DNA of 64,000 nucleotides from Myxococcales bacterium (GCA_016191815.1 JACPVI010000078.1:41903-105902); one strand, 5' to 3'. Shown: positions 15,347 to 24,224, counted from the first letter of the stretch. Numbers and translations: made by a program. Notes: generated by a model not told the origin, from the sequence alone.

Positions 15347-16361
15347 CGGGCCGATCACTCTGCTTCGCGCCTGGGCGGCCGGCCTCCTCTCCCCAGCGGT
15401 GATTCGAACGGTCGTCGCTGGCGCCGTCGCATCGGTGCCCGCGCTGTACCGGTGGTTGAGTCGAGGAACGGGCGGAACGTGCTCGGCTCGCTACTGCTAT
15501 GCGGTTTGGATGAGGCACTTCGTCCGCGCTGTGCGGGCAGGATTCATTCGGCGCACGCCTTCGGCGCTCGCCGAGCTCGGTCCGGGTGATTCGTTGGGGA
15601 TAGGCCTGGCCGCTCTGCTGTCGGGATCCGAGCGGTACATTGCCTTGGATGCGGTGGGCTACGCATCACTGTCGCGAAACCTGGAGGTTTTCGACGAGCT
15701 CGTCCAGCTGGTTTCCAGGCGCGCACCCATTCCGGACGAGCGCGAGTTCCCCAGGCTCAAGCCCAATCTCGATTCATACGCTTTCCCGAGCGATGTGCTC
15801 TCCGCCGGTCGGCTCGAGAGGTCGCTCGCCCCAGAACGGCTCGCCCATCTCCGTCGGGCGCTCGCTTCCGTTGTCGATGGAGGCGGAGCCACTGGTGAGA
15901 TCCGCTACATTGCGCCTTGGGATCGTTGGAAGGCGGACCCGAGCCAACCGGTCGACATGGTTCTCTCTCAAGCTGTCCTCGAGCACGCCGATGACCTCGA
16001 GGCTGTCTACTCGGCCCAGGCCTCTTGGCTTAGCCCCGGAGGCATCGTCTCGCACCAGATTGATTTCGACTGCCATGGCACGGCCGCCGCGTGGAATGGC
16101 CACTGGGCATATTCGGACATCACATGGACCTTGCTCAGGGGCTGGCGGCCGTATTTCATCAACCGGGAGCCGTACTCGACCCATCGTGCATGCTTGGTTC
16201 GGCAGGGCTTGGAGATCGTCGAGGAGTCCCTGCAGCGGGATGACGATGGCGTGGACCGGGCGCTGCTTGCTTCTCGGTTTCGCCAGCTCTCCGAGGCCGA
16301 CTTCACGACCCGCGGGGTATTCCTGATTGCGCGTAAGAAATCTCCAGGAAGCGCGCCATGA
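15324..16361 (+). CDS. Class I SAM-dependent methyltransferase-like protein
   Basis: 345 residues from ATG 15324; ATG 15306 is also possible and would lengthen the overlap with the preceding gene to 41 bp. The glycine loop is weak: SALAELGPGDSLGIGLAALLSG (about 76-97) aligns with motif I, and DMVLSQAVLEHADDLEAVYSAQASWLSPGGIVSHQIDF matches motifs of methyltransferase_11-like folds, including the V-L-E-H before the sheet. A hydrophobic N-terminus (residues 12-35) may contact the membrane. Its stop overlaps the next methyltransferase (ATGA). A glycan-modifying methyltransferase is the best guess; the acceptor is unknown. Confidence 0.75.
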   Translation: MRASREPSGPITLLRAWAAGLLSPAVIRTVVAGAVASVPALYRWLSRGTGGTCSARYCYAVWMRHFVRAVRAGFIRRTPSALAELGPGDSLGIGLAALLSGSERYIALDAVGYASLSRNLEVFDELVQLVSRRAPIPDEREFPRLKPNLDSYAFPSDVLSAGRLERSLAPERLAHLRRALASVVDGGGATGEIRYIAPWDRWKADPSQPVDMVLSQAVLEHADDLEAVYSAQASWLSPGGIVSHQIDFDCHGTAAAWNGHWAYSDITWTLLRGWRPYFINREPYSTHRACLVRQGLEIVEESLQRDDDGVDRALLASRFRQLSEADFTTRGVFLIARKKSPGSAP

Positions 16362-17371
16362 ACCCTTCGGCGCTCGATTTCCTCTGTTGCCCACGATGCC
16401 AGCACGAGCTTTCACTTCATCCGACGAAGGACTCTGCGTCTACGCACGTCATCGAAGGATCTCTGGGGTGCACCGCCTGCGCATCTTCCTTTCCGATTCG
16501 CGGAGGAATTCCTCGTTTCGTCCCGACCGAGCGCTACGCGGCCTCATTTGGGTTTCAGTGGAACCGTTTTCGCAGAACCCAACTGGACAGCTACACCGGC
16601 CTTCCCTTATCTAGGAACCGGCTGTTTCGCGCCACTGGGTGGCCAGAGGACCTGAGTGGGGACGTCGTGCTCGAGGTGGGCTCTGGTGCCGGGCGGTTCA
16701 CCGAGGTGCTGCTCGCGACAGGCGCTACCGTCTTCTCCTCCGACCTCTCGACCGCGATTGAGGCGAACGGACTGAACAACGGCGGGTCGACTCGCCTGCA
16801 CCTCGCTCAAGCTGACTTGCACGACTTGCCGTTCGCCAAAGGGAGATTTGATCGGGTGCTCTGCCTCGGCGTGCTCCAGCACACGCCCAACCCGAGGCGA
16901 GCGTTCCACTGCCTCCTGGAGTACCTGCGGCCGGGGGGACATATTGCCGTTGACGTCTACGACGGTCGGCTGATCGCCCTTCTCCCGTGGAAGTATCTTC
17001 TTCGGCCAATCACCATCCGCTTGCCGCAGCGTCGCCTGCTTTCTCTCGTGGAGCGAGCCGTCCATCTCCTACTTCCAGGCGCAGTGCTCGCCCGCCGGCT
17101 CGCTGGACCGCTGGGCTCCCGCTTGTTTCCGATTCTCAGCTACCATCACCTGGGCCTGCCGACTGACATCAATAGGGAGTGGTCCATTCTAGATACCTTC
17201 GACATGTATTCGCCGACGCACGATCACCCTCAATCCCTCGACACCGTCCGGAGCTGGGTCGAGGCCGAAGGACTTCGCGACTGCCTCGTGGAGTACGGAC
17301 CAAACGGAATTGTCGTTCGAGGCAAAGCCCGCAGCCTTACGAGGCAGAATCCAACACTTGAGTCCGGTTAG
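16358..17371 (+). CDS. Methyltransferase with N-terminal Trm112-like zinc ribbon
   Basis: 337 residues from ATG 16358 (ATGA overlap). The N-terminus has CCPRCQHEL (Cys 10, 11, 14) and GCTACASSFPIRGGIPRFV (Cys 38, 41), the zinc ribbon of Trm112-like domains often fused to methyltransferases. The SAM site is VVLEVGSGAGRFTEVLLATGATVFSSDLS, followed by FDRVLCLGVLQHTPNPRRAFHCLLEYLRPGGHIAVDVYDG. The C-terminus has FDMYSPTHDHPQSLDTVRSWVEAEGL, as in cassette-borne sugar methyltransferases. Probably modifies a glycan precursor. Confidence 0.88.
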   Translation: MNPSALDFLCCPRCQHELSLHPTKDSASTHVIEGSLGCTACASSFPIRGGIPRFVPTERYAASFGFQWNRFRRTQLDSYTGLPLSRNRLFRATGWPEDLSGDVVLEVGSGAGRFTEVLLATGATVFSSDLSTAIEANGLNNGGSTRLHLAQADLHDLPFAKGRFDRVLCLGVLQHTPNPRRAFHCLLEYLRPGGHIAVDVYDGRLIALLPWKYLLRPITIRLPQRRLLSLVERAVHLLLPGAVLARRLAGPLGSRLFPILSYHHLGLPTDINREWSILDTFDMYSPTHDHPQSLDTVRSWVEAEGLRDCLVEYGPNGIVVRGKARSLTRQNPTLESG

Positions 17372-17421
17372 CCACGAGGCCCAGTCCGGTTGGGCGGCCA
17401 GCCAAGGAGAGAAGGTCCCTC

Positions 17422-18408
17422 TTGTCGAGCCCAAGCGACTCCCCTCTACTGAGCGTATTCATGCCTGTGTACAACGCGGGCCGATACGTCGCCGACGCGC
17501 TGGACTCGGTGCTTTCGCAGCAAGTTGACCGGATGGAGATCGTCGTCTCGGATGACTGCTCGACCGATTCGACCGCAGAAATCCTGCGCGACTATGAGCG
17601 GCGATACCCGACGCTGCTGAGAGTTTTCCGACAGTCCTCGAATCTGGGCGTAACCCGCAACTGCAACTTTCTTCTCAAGCAGTGTCGCGGCGAGCTCATC
17701 GCCTTCTTCGCCGGCGACGACCTCATGTACCCCAACAAGCTCCGCCGTCAATTGGCCCTTCATCGGGCGCAGCCAGACTGCGTCTTTTCCTATCATGACG
17801 TAGTCGTCTTCGATGACCGGACTGGTGACACGATCTATCATTCCAATTCCGGCCTGCTCGGCTATTCCCCAGTGGTCGGCTCAACTTGGCGTATGGCGCA
17901 GGCCTTTACGCTGTTCGGCCCCATCGCGCTTGGACAATCGATAATGGCGAGAAGGGTGGCAATCCCGAGAGCCGGATACGACGAGCGAATACCGCATGCC
18001 TCCGATTGGCTCTTCTGGATTGACTTCCTGGCGCAGGCGCAGGGAACTGTCGGCTTCATCCCGCAAGCTCTCTCCGCCTATAGGAAGCACCGGGAAGGCC
18101 TTACGAGCGGACGTGGCTCGATGCTTGCCGACCGGCTGACCACGCTTGGGATCATCGAGTCGCGATATCCAGCGCTTCGGCGTCAGGTGCGAGAGCATCG
18201 GGCGACAATCGAACTGCAGCTGGCCCTAGCCCGGCGAAACCTCTTGCAGCCAATCGCCGTCGCACGCGCCCTTCCAGCAGCCTTGACGAGCGGGCTTACC
18301 TGGCGCGAAGCCTACGGCTTGATCTGCCGCTCCGTCCATCGACTTGCGCGGCGAAAGGACGACCCGGGCAACCCATGTGCAAGCGCGGTCCCGAAACACC
18401 TCAGGTAG
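17422..18408 (+). CDS. Glycosyltransferase family 2
   Basis: 328 residues from TTG 17422 with AAGGAGAG about ten bases upstream. GT-A motifs: LLSVFMPVYNAGRYVADALDSVLSQ, VVSDDCSTDSTAEIL, FFAGDDLMYPNKL in the DXD position, and HASDWLFWIDF near 195. Last gene of the right-going arm; it converges on the left-going arm, with 87 bp between the stops. The basic C-terminus (LARRKDD) is probably cytoplasmic. The TTG start is inferred from the ribosome-binding site and from the start of the fold. Confidence 0.9.
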   Translation: MSSPSDSPLLSVFMPVYNAGRYVADALDSVLSQQVDRMEIVVSDDCSTDSTAEILRDYERRYPTLLRVFRQSSNLGVTRNCNFLLKQCRGELIAFFAGDDLMYPNKLRRQLALHRAQPDCVFSYHDVVVFDDRTGDTIYHSNSGLLGYSPVVGSTWRMAQAFTLFGPIALGQSIMARRVAIPRAGYDERIPHASDWLFWIDFLAQAQGTVGFIPQALSAYRKHREGLTSGRGSMLADRLTTLGIIESRYPALRRQVREHRATIELQLALARRNLLQPIAVARALPAALTSGLTWREAYGLICRSVHRLARRKDDPGNPCASAVPKHLR

Positions 18409-18450
18409 CCTTCGCTAATGTCTTTCGCAGCACCGTCGGCGGACCGAGGG

Positions 18451-18474
18451 CCGTTGGGCTCGACCATCCAACGG
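18451..18474. terminator. Possible hairpin between the two convergent polysaccharide arms
   Basis: CCGTTGG and CCAACGG (7-bp perfect arms, 10-base loop) sit in the 87-bp gap between convergent stops. No T-run follows on either strand, so it may be only a weak or factor-dependent terminator. Confidence 0.3.
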
Positions 18475-18495
18475 TGCCATTGCGGAACGGGGACA

Positions 18496-19443
18496 TCAGC
18501 GCTCGACCTCCGCGCAGCCGAAGCCATCTCGGCCGTAGTCATTTCCGTTGTAGAACAGAAGCCGGCGCCCGGCCACGTCTACGATTGCCGGATAGGCCAC
18601 CATCGCGGAATCCCAACCGCTGTCACTCACATCGAAACCCACGTGGGAGTCATGTCGGTGCCAGAACACTCCATTCGCCGACCAAGCCCAAGCCATACGG
18701 TATCTTGTTTCCTCAGTACCTCCGCCGAAGAACATTTCCCACCTCCCTCCGGGCGCCGGCACAACCCACGGCCGTCCGACCCGGTGTTCCCTTGGCAACA
18801 GTGGAATACAGACTTCACCTCTGTCTGGGAATGATAGGCCGTCGGGGGACTCGAAATACCGGATGTCGTACACCGGGAGCGTCTTGGTCGCTCCGCGGCG
18901 AAAGCTGCTGCCGCCACCGTACCACGAGCGCCATCGTCCTCTCTCAAATCGAATGCTGTGGATGGCGCGGAAAAGCTGCGCCTCGGGGCAGGGGAAGAGA
19001 ACCTGGCCAACTCGGGCGAAGGACAGGCCTCCATCCAAACTCTCCGCGATGCCTGAGAATGCCTCAAAGCGGCGATCGGCGGTTGCACCAAGGCGATAGC
19101 CGGCATAGTACATGCGCAGGCTCCGGCCCACCCAAGTCACCGCGCATGGTACGACTCCGTCGCAGTCGAAGCTCCCTGGCGCTCCCCGCGCCAGCACAGG
19201 TTCCGCAGCCTTTTCGATTATTCGACGCGGCTCGTGTCGGTCGAGATCAACGCGATACACACTGCTTCTGCCAAGATCATCTCGAACGCCGCAATAGATC
19301 CGGATCCGATCCTCCAGCAGAAGCGGCGTCGGCTGCAGCGCGCTGTGCCGTGCCCATGGCTGAGACCCATCTGGCCCGAAAACAAGCCCCAGCTTTCGCC
19401 AGTGCAGCGGCTCCACGAATTGCTGCGGCAGATCGCTCTTCAT
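18496..19443 (-). CDS. Five-bladed beta-propeller glycosidase-like protein
   Basis: 315 residues from ATG 19443, overlapping the upstream stop as ATGA. Features shared with proteins of the GH32/43/130-type propeller fold: WARHSALQPTPLL, GVRDDLGRSSVYRVDLD, GAPGSFDCDGVVPCAV, YYAGYRLGA and SLDGGLSF, each at the expected blade position. Acidic residues in RDD and FDCD could be catalytic. Homologues of this style occur in O-antigen and exopolysaccharide loci, usually uncharacterised. No signal peptide, so it may act on nucleotide- or lipid-linked sugars in the cytoplasm. Last gene of the left-going arm. Confidence 0.7.
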   Translation of the reverse strand: MKSDLPQQFVEPLHWRKLGLVFGPDGSQPWARHSALQPTPLLLEDRIRIYCGVRDDLGRSSVYRVDLDRHEPRRIIEKAAEPVLARGAPGSFDCDGVVPCAVTWVGRSLRMYYAGYRLGATADRRFEAFSGIAESLDGGLSFARVGQVLFPCPEAQLFRAIHSIRFERGRWRSWYGGGSSFRRGATKTLPVYDIRYFESPDGLSFPDRGEVCIPLLPREHRVGRPWVVPAPGGRWEMFFGGGTEETRYRMAWAWSANGVFWHRHDSHVGFDVSDSGWDSAMVAYPAIVDVAGRRLLFYNGNDYGRDGFGCAEVER

Positions 19444-20186
19444 TCGACGGTGCCGTAGGTCCGATCTGGGAGGTAGCGGGAACGACGCAAGCGAAGACCA
19501 TCGAGACCGATTGTCTCCGCGAAAGCGATTGTCTCCCCCGGAAACTCTGAGCTGTTCAGTTCGTCCATCGCGATCACCGAACCTCTCGTCATTCGCGGCC
19601 GAATCAGCTCCAGACATCGCTTCGTGGGCTCATACAGTTGCATGTCGAAATAGGCGAGGGCAACGATCGTCTCCGGGTGCTCCTCGAGGTAGCGCTCCAA
19701 CCCATCGCCGGCATCCCCCTTGATGACTTCCTGACGGGTTAGGTGGCCCATCGGGTTCTCCCGCCGATGATACTTCAGCACCTCTCCCAAGTAGTCCGGG
19801 TAGTCATTTCGCAGGCGATAGCGCTCAGCTGCCTCTGCCGCCACCGTGCCATCCTGCGGTGAGGTTGACGTATGGCCCTCGAACGTGTCGAAACCGATGA
19901 TCGACCGCGTAAAGTTGTATGGTTCGTAGACGGCGCGCAGGCTCTCGAACAAGGCCAGATTGGCCCCCCACCAGACGCCGAACTCGACGATCACTCCTGG
20001 AACGTTCACGATTCTTCGGTACAATTCGTCGATGTACAGGAGTTTGGCCACGGTCGAACTTCGCATGTACAAGGGAAGATTGACGAGCAGTTCATCCGTT
20101 GGCAGCGGCGTCTGCTCGAACAGTCGCAACAGCGCCTGCCGATTGGCGACTTGCTCCGGCGTAGCACGAGCGTGAGTGTGAGACAT
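19440..20186 (-). CDS. TylF/MycF-like SAM-dependent methyltransferase
   Basis: 248 residues from ATG 20186 with GAGGAG seven bases upstream. The SAM loop is GVIVEFGVWWGANLALFESL (about 64-83), followed by GFDTFEGH and ALAYFDMQLYEPTKRCLELI, the metal-binding acidic region of the TylF family. The C-terminus has GSVIAMDELNSSEFPGET. Family members methylate sugar hydroxyls (macrocin O-methyltransferase) in antibiotic or polysaccharide pathways. Coupled by ATGA to the propeller protein. It is the fourth methyltransferase-like gene of the cassette. Confidence 0.8.
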   Translation of the reverse strand: MSHTHARATPEQVANRQALLRLFEQTPLPTDELLVNLPLYMRSSTVAKLLYIDELYRRIVNVPGVIVEFGVWWGANLALFESLRAVYEPYNFTRSIIGFDTFEGHTSTSPQDGTVAAEAAERYRLRNDYPDYLGEVLKYHRRENPMGHLTRQEVIKGDAGDGLERYLEEHPETIVALAYFDMQLYEPTKRCLELIRPRMTRGSVIAMDELNSSEFPGETIAFAETIGLDGLRLRRSRYLPDRTYGTVE

Positions 20187-20198
20187 GGCTGCTCCTCT

Positions 20199-21167
20199 TC
20201 AAGACTCCTGATCGACTCCACCCAGCTTCAGTTCGTAAAAATCGTAAGCTGTAGCTCGTGCGCCAAAGCTCTCCTTCCATTGAGCCAGCCCTGCGTTCAG
20301 TACGCGTCCTTCCTCGACGGTCGAAATTCCGAAATCGAAGAACCGCCGGTCCTGAAAGACTCTCGTAAGTAGGTGATCGATTATCGAGTCCGCCGCGCCC
20401 AATTCCCGGCCCGCGTCGCTCGCCGCGATGTACTGCGCGTGGACGGCGACTCCCGAGTCATAGGCGACCACGCCCGCCAGAAGCTGATCGCCCCTCGAAA
20501 CCGTGAACAGGCGAATGTTTTCCGGGAAGCGCGAGGCGAGCAGCGACATCTCCTCGCCGGAGTGAACCGGGGACACCCCATGTCGCTCTCTTAGGACCTC
20601 CGCCTCGAGCGCCATGAATGGGGCAAAGTCTCGAGACTCCACGGGCGTGAGACCGTTCTTCTTCGCCCGATTGAGCGACCACTTCCTCCCTTTCGTGCGC
20701 CTGGGCGCTGGGCTGGCCCGAAGGTCCACCGTTTGCGACAAGTCCCGTCGGGAGAGCGAAAAGCCCATCCGGAAAAGTGCGTACGAATCCTCTTCCGCAG
20801 GCTGTCGATGATAGATATGCGGAATCGCCTTGTAGATGAACTTGCGTATTCCCGCGCGCCGCAGCCAATCAACGGCAGCGTCGAAAACTCGCAACATGAG
20901 CTCGGCGGTCATATCACCGTCACTGAGAAAACCTCCGTACGTCAGACCGCCGTGGCTGACCAGCACGTCATCGACCCTGTTGGCCGGGAGAATCGCGACC
21001 ACTCGAGCGCCCTCGTAGACGAGCAGCGACGAGTCCGTGAATCGGTGTGCGTGGTACTCAAGGTAGTTGCGGTCGAAGAGGAAGCTTGCGTTCTTCGACC
21101 GCATCACGAATTGGTTCCACCCGGCTCGGTCGGCCTCTGAGTAGGGTCGAACGCTGAGCGATGACAC
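20199..21167 (-). CDS. FemAB-like GNAT-fold acyl- or aminoacyltransferase
   Basis: 322 residues from GTG 21167 with AAGGGG six bases upstream. The two halves both look like the GNAT fold, as in FemA/FemB/BioF2-like proteins: FLFDRNYLEYHAHRFTDSSLLVYEG is the family opening (landmark D-x-x-Y-L-E-Y-H), and the second half has GVVAYDSGVAVHAQYIAASDAGRELGAADSIIDHL. Such proteins transfer amino acids from aminoacyl-tRNA, or acyl groups from acyl-CoA, to amino sugars or peptides. Sitting 9 bp downstream of the NeuD-like gene, it likely decorates an amino sugar of the glycan. Confidence 0.78.
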   Translation of the reverse strand: MSSLSVRPYSEADRAGWNQFVMRSKNASFLFDRNYLEYHAHRFTDSSLLVYEGARVVAILPANRVDDVLVSHGGLTYGGFLSDGDMTAELMLRVFDAAVDWLRRAGIRKFIYKAIPHIYHRQPAEEDSYALFRMGFSLSRRDLSQTVDLRASPAPRRTKGRKWSLNRAKKNGLTPVESRDFAPFMALEAEVLRERHGVSPVHSGEEMSLLASRFPENIRLFTVSRGDQLLAGVVAYDSGVAVHAQYIAASDAGRELGAADSIIDHLLTRVFQDRRFFDFGISTVEEGRVLNAGLAQWKESFGARATAYDFYELKLGGVDQES

Positions 21168-21176
21168 GGCGACCCC

Positions 21177-21866
21177 TTAGCTCCTGAGTATTTCCGGGAC
21201 CTTGAAGGTGTCAAAGCTATCCTTCTCGAGCGCTTTCGCCGGGTTCCCTACGTACACTCTTCTTGGCTCGGTGTTCTTCACCACCACCGCGCCTGCACCG
21301 ATGACGTCGTCCTGCGCCACGCGTAGGTTGTCACCGACGGAGCTGTTCACTCCCATGAATGTGTAGTCCCCGATTTCACAGTAGCCGGAAATCACTACGT
21401 GCGAGGATGCAAATACATGGTTGCCGATTCGCGTTCGGTGGCCGAGGTGGTTCCCGCTCCAGAGGACGACATTGTCCCCGACGGTCACCTGATGCTGAAG
21501 CACGTTGTTCTCGAAGATGAAGCAGTTCTCGCCGAGTTGCACGTTTCTCCACACGAAGGCGTGGGAGCTGACGTAGGAGACGCACTGATAACCCTTCTTC
21601 TTGGTCTCTCGAAACAATCGAGCTCGAAGCCGATTGAGAAACGTCGAGGAAATGGCGACGTGGGCGCGGAACTCGCGCGGGTCATAGCGGCTCTCGATTT
21701 CCTCGAACGGGATCACGGGCAGTCCAAATAGCTCCGTCTTCTTGAGATACGCCGCTTCCGCACTGAAGGCGACGACCTGGTGCGGTGAATCGTGGGTGAA
21801 GTACTCGTATGCGATCTCTGCAGACTCGCCGTCGCCGACCACGACAATCTTCTCTGCTGAGGACAT
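21177..21866 (-). CDS. NeuD/PglD-like sugar O- or N-acyltransferase (left-handed beta-helix)
   Basis: 229 residues from ATG 21866; AAAGGAGAT lies about seven bases upstream. The N-terminal Rossmann-like domain (KIVVVGDGESAEIAYEYF, 5-22) and the hexapeptide-repeat domain from about 105 (VQLGENCFIFENNVLQHQVTVGDNVVLWSGNHLGHRTRIGNHVF) match NeuD/PglD. The His in LGHR fits the catalytic position. It ends with AVVVKNTEPRRVYVGNPAKAL, the acetyl-CoA-binding coil. Adds an acyl group to a (amino)sugar, probably at the nucleotide-sugar stage. Confidence 0.88.
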   Translation of the reverse strand: MSSAEKIVVVGDGESAEIAYEYFTHDSPHQVVAFSAEAAYLKKTELFGLPVIPFEEIESRYDPREFRAHVAISSTFLNRLRARLFRETKKKGYQCVSYVSSHAFVWRNVQLGENCFIFENNVLQHQVTVGDNVVLWSGNHLGHRTRIGNHVFASSHVVISGYCEIGDYTFMGVNSSVGDNLRVAQDDVIGAGAVVVKNTEPRRVYVGNPAKALEKDSFDTFKVPEILRS

Positions 21867-21879
21867 CGGGCATCTCCTT

Positions 21880-23811
21880 TCAGATGCGGAGGCTCGGACG
21901 GAGATTGTGCTCGAGCCAGGTGACGATACGTCGGTTGTAATCGACGCGATGGCTCGGCCGTCCACCGGAAGGGAAGTTGTGCGACGCCCCATCGTAGACG
22001 ACCAGTTCGACCGGGGTGTTGCTGCGCGTCAGGGCGGAGTGAAAAAACTCTTGTGACTGACCGAGCGGGCAGCGCCGGTCGTTCGTGCCGTGGAGCAGGA
22101 GCAATGGGGTCTGGAGCTCCGAGGCATGGCGGACGGGGGCAAATTCCTGCGCACGAGTCAAGTCTTCCGCAGACTCGAGGGCCAGTTCCCACGCCATGAA
22201 CCAAGGACCGATGTCTGAGGTCCCGGCGAAGGATTCGAAATTGGTGATCGGCGCTCCCGCCACTGCTGCGGCGAAGAGGCGACACTTGATGGCGGCCCAG
22301 GTAGCGAGGTAGCCGCCGTAAGAGTACCCAACCAATCCGCTCGAGCCCGGGGGAATCTTCAGCTCTGTCTGGAGCGCCTGGGAGATAGCGAGGACCTCGG
22401 CGAGATCGCGTCGCCCCCATTGGCCCCTGATGGACGCGGCGAAAGCAGGTCCGTAGGACCCGGAGCCGCTTTGATTGAACGCAACCACCACCCAGCCGCG
22501 CGATGCGAGAATCCAACGATAGAAATGACCGGGGGCGATGGTTGGGCCAACAAAGCCGTGCGGACCTCCGTGGAGCGACACGGCCAATCCCTTCGCGGGG
22601 AGAGATCGGTCGCCGAGCAGCCAGCCGTCGATGTCGCCCGTCGGCGTATCGAAGCAACGTGGCTCTAGCCCGATTCGCGAGATCGCCTCTCCGGCGGCCC
22701 AACCTGAGGACCAGATTCGTCGCGGTGCCGATCCCTTCGTGACTCGCAACACCAGCGCCGCTTCGGTGGCGTCTGCCGCCGCGCAGATCAGTTCGTCGGG
22801 GCGGGTGGGAACGAAATCCAGCACCTGCACTTGCCCGCTCACGAGCGGCCGGCTCTGCCGGGTCTCGAGCGACACCGCGGTTACACCGATGCGGCCGCGG
22901 GAGGCCGTTCGCACTGCCAGCGTCCGCCTGTCCAACCACCGCGGGCCGCGATCCAGTGCCGGAGCGCGTTGCACGACTGGGTGCTCCGCGGTGAGGCCAC
23001 CGATGGAGGTCGCGCTCGGCTCGCAGGCATCCGCGCAAGCAAAGAGCTCCAGACAAGCATGGTCGGAAGGAGGAAAATCGCCGGCGGCGCCAAGGAACGC
23101 GAGACCACGCCCGCTTGGCGCGAAACTAGGCGCAGTGAGCCAGGTGAGGCCGAGCGAAGGCTCCGACCATTCTCCAGAGCTGAGGCGTACCAGCCTGAGG
23201 ACCGACTGCGGTCTGCCGTCACGACCAAATCGCAGGCGAACGCACGCAACCATGGCGCCGTCCGCCGAAAAGGAGCAAGGTTGAAGCTCATCTGCCGAAT
23301 CGCTGAATGGCCGCGCTGCACCGTCCATTTCGACCGCGACCAGCCGGAGCGGGCGTGGGTATTCGCCTCCGTGAGTGTCGGAAGCGATCGGAAGCCGGCT
23401 CAGGACCTGCCTGTCGGTTGCCGCGATGCGGGTCGCGATAACCAATTGCTTGCCATCTGGTGTCCACAACGGCGCACTGGACACCGGACCATCGAACAGT
23501 CGTCGCGCCACCCCGTTGTCAACGCTCCGAACCCAGAGGCCACCATCTCTGCCGGTTGCTACGTATGCAAACCAGTCGCACTTCGGTGAGACTCGTACCT
23601 GTGCAAGTTGCTGACCCGGTGCGTGGTGCAGCCATTTGACCGCGCCGTCCAGCGTCATACAGAGAAGCTGACAGTCGTAATCATCAACATCGATTCGGAG
23701 GGATCGAGTAATGAGAAGGACGTGACCTGCGCTCGCGTCGACCGACGTCACTTCGGCGAGGCCATCTAGCGCCTCGGCGGTGAGCTCAGACAATTCCCGT
23801 CCGCAGCTCAT
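21880..23811 (-). CDS. S9 prolyl-oligopeptidase family serine peptidase or acylhydrolase
   Basis: 643 residues from ATG 23811, overlapping the upstream stop as ATGA. N-terminal beta-propeller (about 1-390), with repeated LWTPDGKQLVIATR and CSFSADGAMVACVRL blades of DPP/acylaminoacyl-peptidase type. The C-terminal alpha/beta-hydrolase domain has the nucleophile elbow GLVGYSYGGYLATW (Ser near 496), Asp in LLHGTNDRRCP (near 577) and His in YDGASHNFP (near 611), with oxyanion HGGPHG. No signal peptide seen. Peptidases of this family are not usual in O-antigen loci; coupling on both sides (the FdtA-like gene before, the NeuD-like gene 13 bp after) argues for a role in glycan decoration. Confidence 0.9.
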   Translation of the reverse strand: MSCGRELSELTAEALDGLAEVTSVDASAGHVLLITRSLRIDVDDYDCQLLCMTLDGAVKWLHHAPGQQLAQVRVSPKCDWFAYVATGRDGGLWVRSVDNGVARRLFDGPVSSAPLWTPDGKQLVIATRIAATDRQVLSRLPIASDTHGGEYPRPLRLVAVEMDGAARPFSDSADELQPCSFSADGAMVACVRLRFGRDGRPQSVLRLVRLSSGEWSEPSLGLTWLTAPSFAPSGRGLAFLGAAGDFPPSDHACLELFACADACEPSATSIGGLTAEHPVVQRAPALDRGPRWLDRRTLAVRTASRGRIGVTAVSLETRQSRPLVSGQVQVLDFVPTRPDELICAAADATEAALVLRVTKGSAPRRIWSSGWAAGEAISRIGLEPRCFDTPTGDIDGWLLGDRSLPAKGLAVSLHGGPHGFVGPTIAPGHFYRWILASRGWVVVAFNQSGSGSYGPAFAASIRGQWGRRDLAEVLAISQALQTELKIPPGSSGLVGYSYGGYLATWAAIKCRLFAAAVAGAPITNFESFAGTSDIGPWFMAWELALESAEDLTRAQEFAPVRHASELQTPLLLLHGTNDRRCPLGQSQEFFHSALTRSNTPVELVVYDGASHNFPSGGRPSHRVDYNRRIVTWLEHNLRPSLRI

Positions 23812-24224
23812 GTTGAAGGGCGGCCGACCGCCTTCAGGAAGTCCTCGTAGATTCGGAAGTAGTCCTGCTCGTCGAAGCGATGTGAGGCGAGGACCATGCA
23901 GACCGAACCTGAAGAGAAATTCGTAAGCTCTCTCCACACGAGGCGAGGAATGTAAAGCCCGTAGTAGGAGCGGTTGAGGGTGAACGTTCTTCGCTCCGAC
24001 CCATCGTCGACGATGACGTCGAAGCTACCGGACATCGCCACAATGAGCTGCTCGAGTTGCTTGTGGGCGTGCCCGCCCCGTGAGGCTCCGCCGGGGACGT
24101 CGTAGAGATAGTAGACGCGCTCGATCCTGAAGGGGACGTGGACCAACCCTTCGATGAACGTAAGATTGCCTCGTGGATCCGCGATTCGAGGGAAGTCGAT
24201 CCGGCGGCAGTCGTTGACACTCAC
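23808..24224 (-). CDS. FdtA/WxcM-like sugar 3,4-ketoisomerase (cupin)
   Basis: 138 residues, the family length, from GTG 24224 with GGAGG seven bases upstream. Motifs: IDFPRIADPRGNLTFIEG, ERVYYLYDVPGGASRGGHAHKQLEQLIVAMSGSFDVIVDDG (the HAHK region binds the sugar) and YYGLYIPRLVWRELTNFSSGSVCMVLAS. Known members convert dTDP-4-keto-6-deoxyglucose to the 3-keto isomer for 3-amino-3,6-dideoxyhexoses. The aminotransferase (FdtB) and rmlAB expected with it are not in the window. Some relatives in this family are not isomerases. Confidence 0.85.
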   Translation of the reverse strand: MSVNDCRRIDFPRIADPRGNLTFIEGLVHVPFRIERVYYLYDVPGGASRGGHAHKQLEQLIVAMSGSFDVIVDDGSERRTFTLNRSYYGLYIPRLVWRELTNFSSGSVCMVLASHRFDEQDYFRIYEDFLKAVGRPST

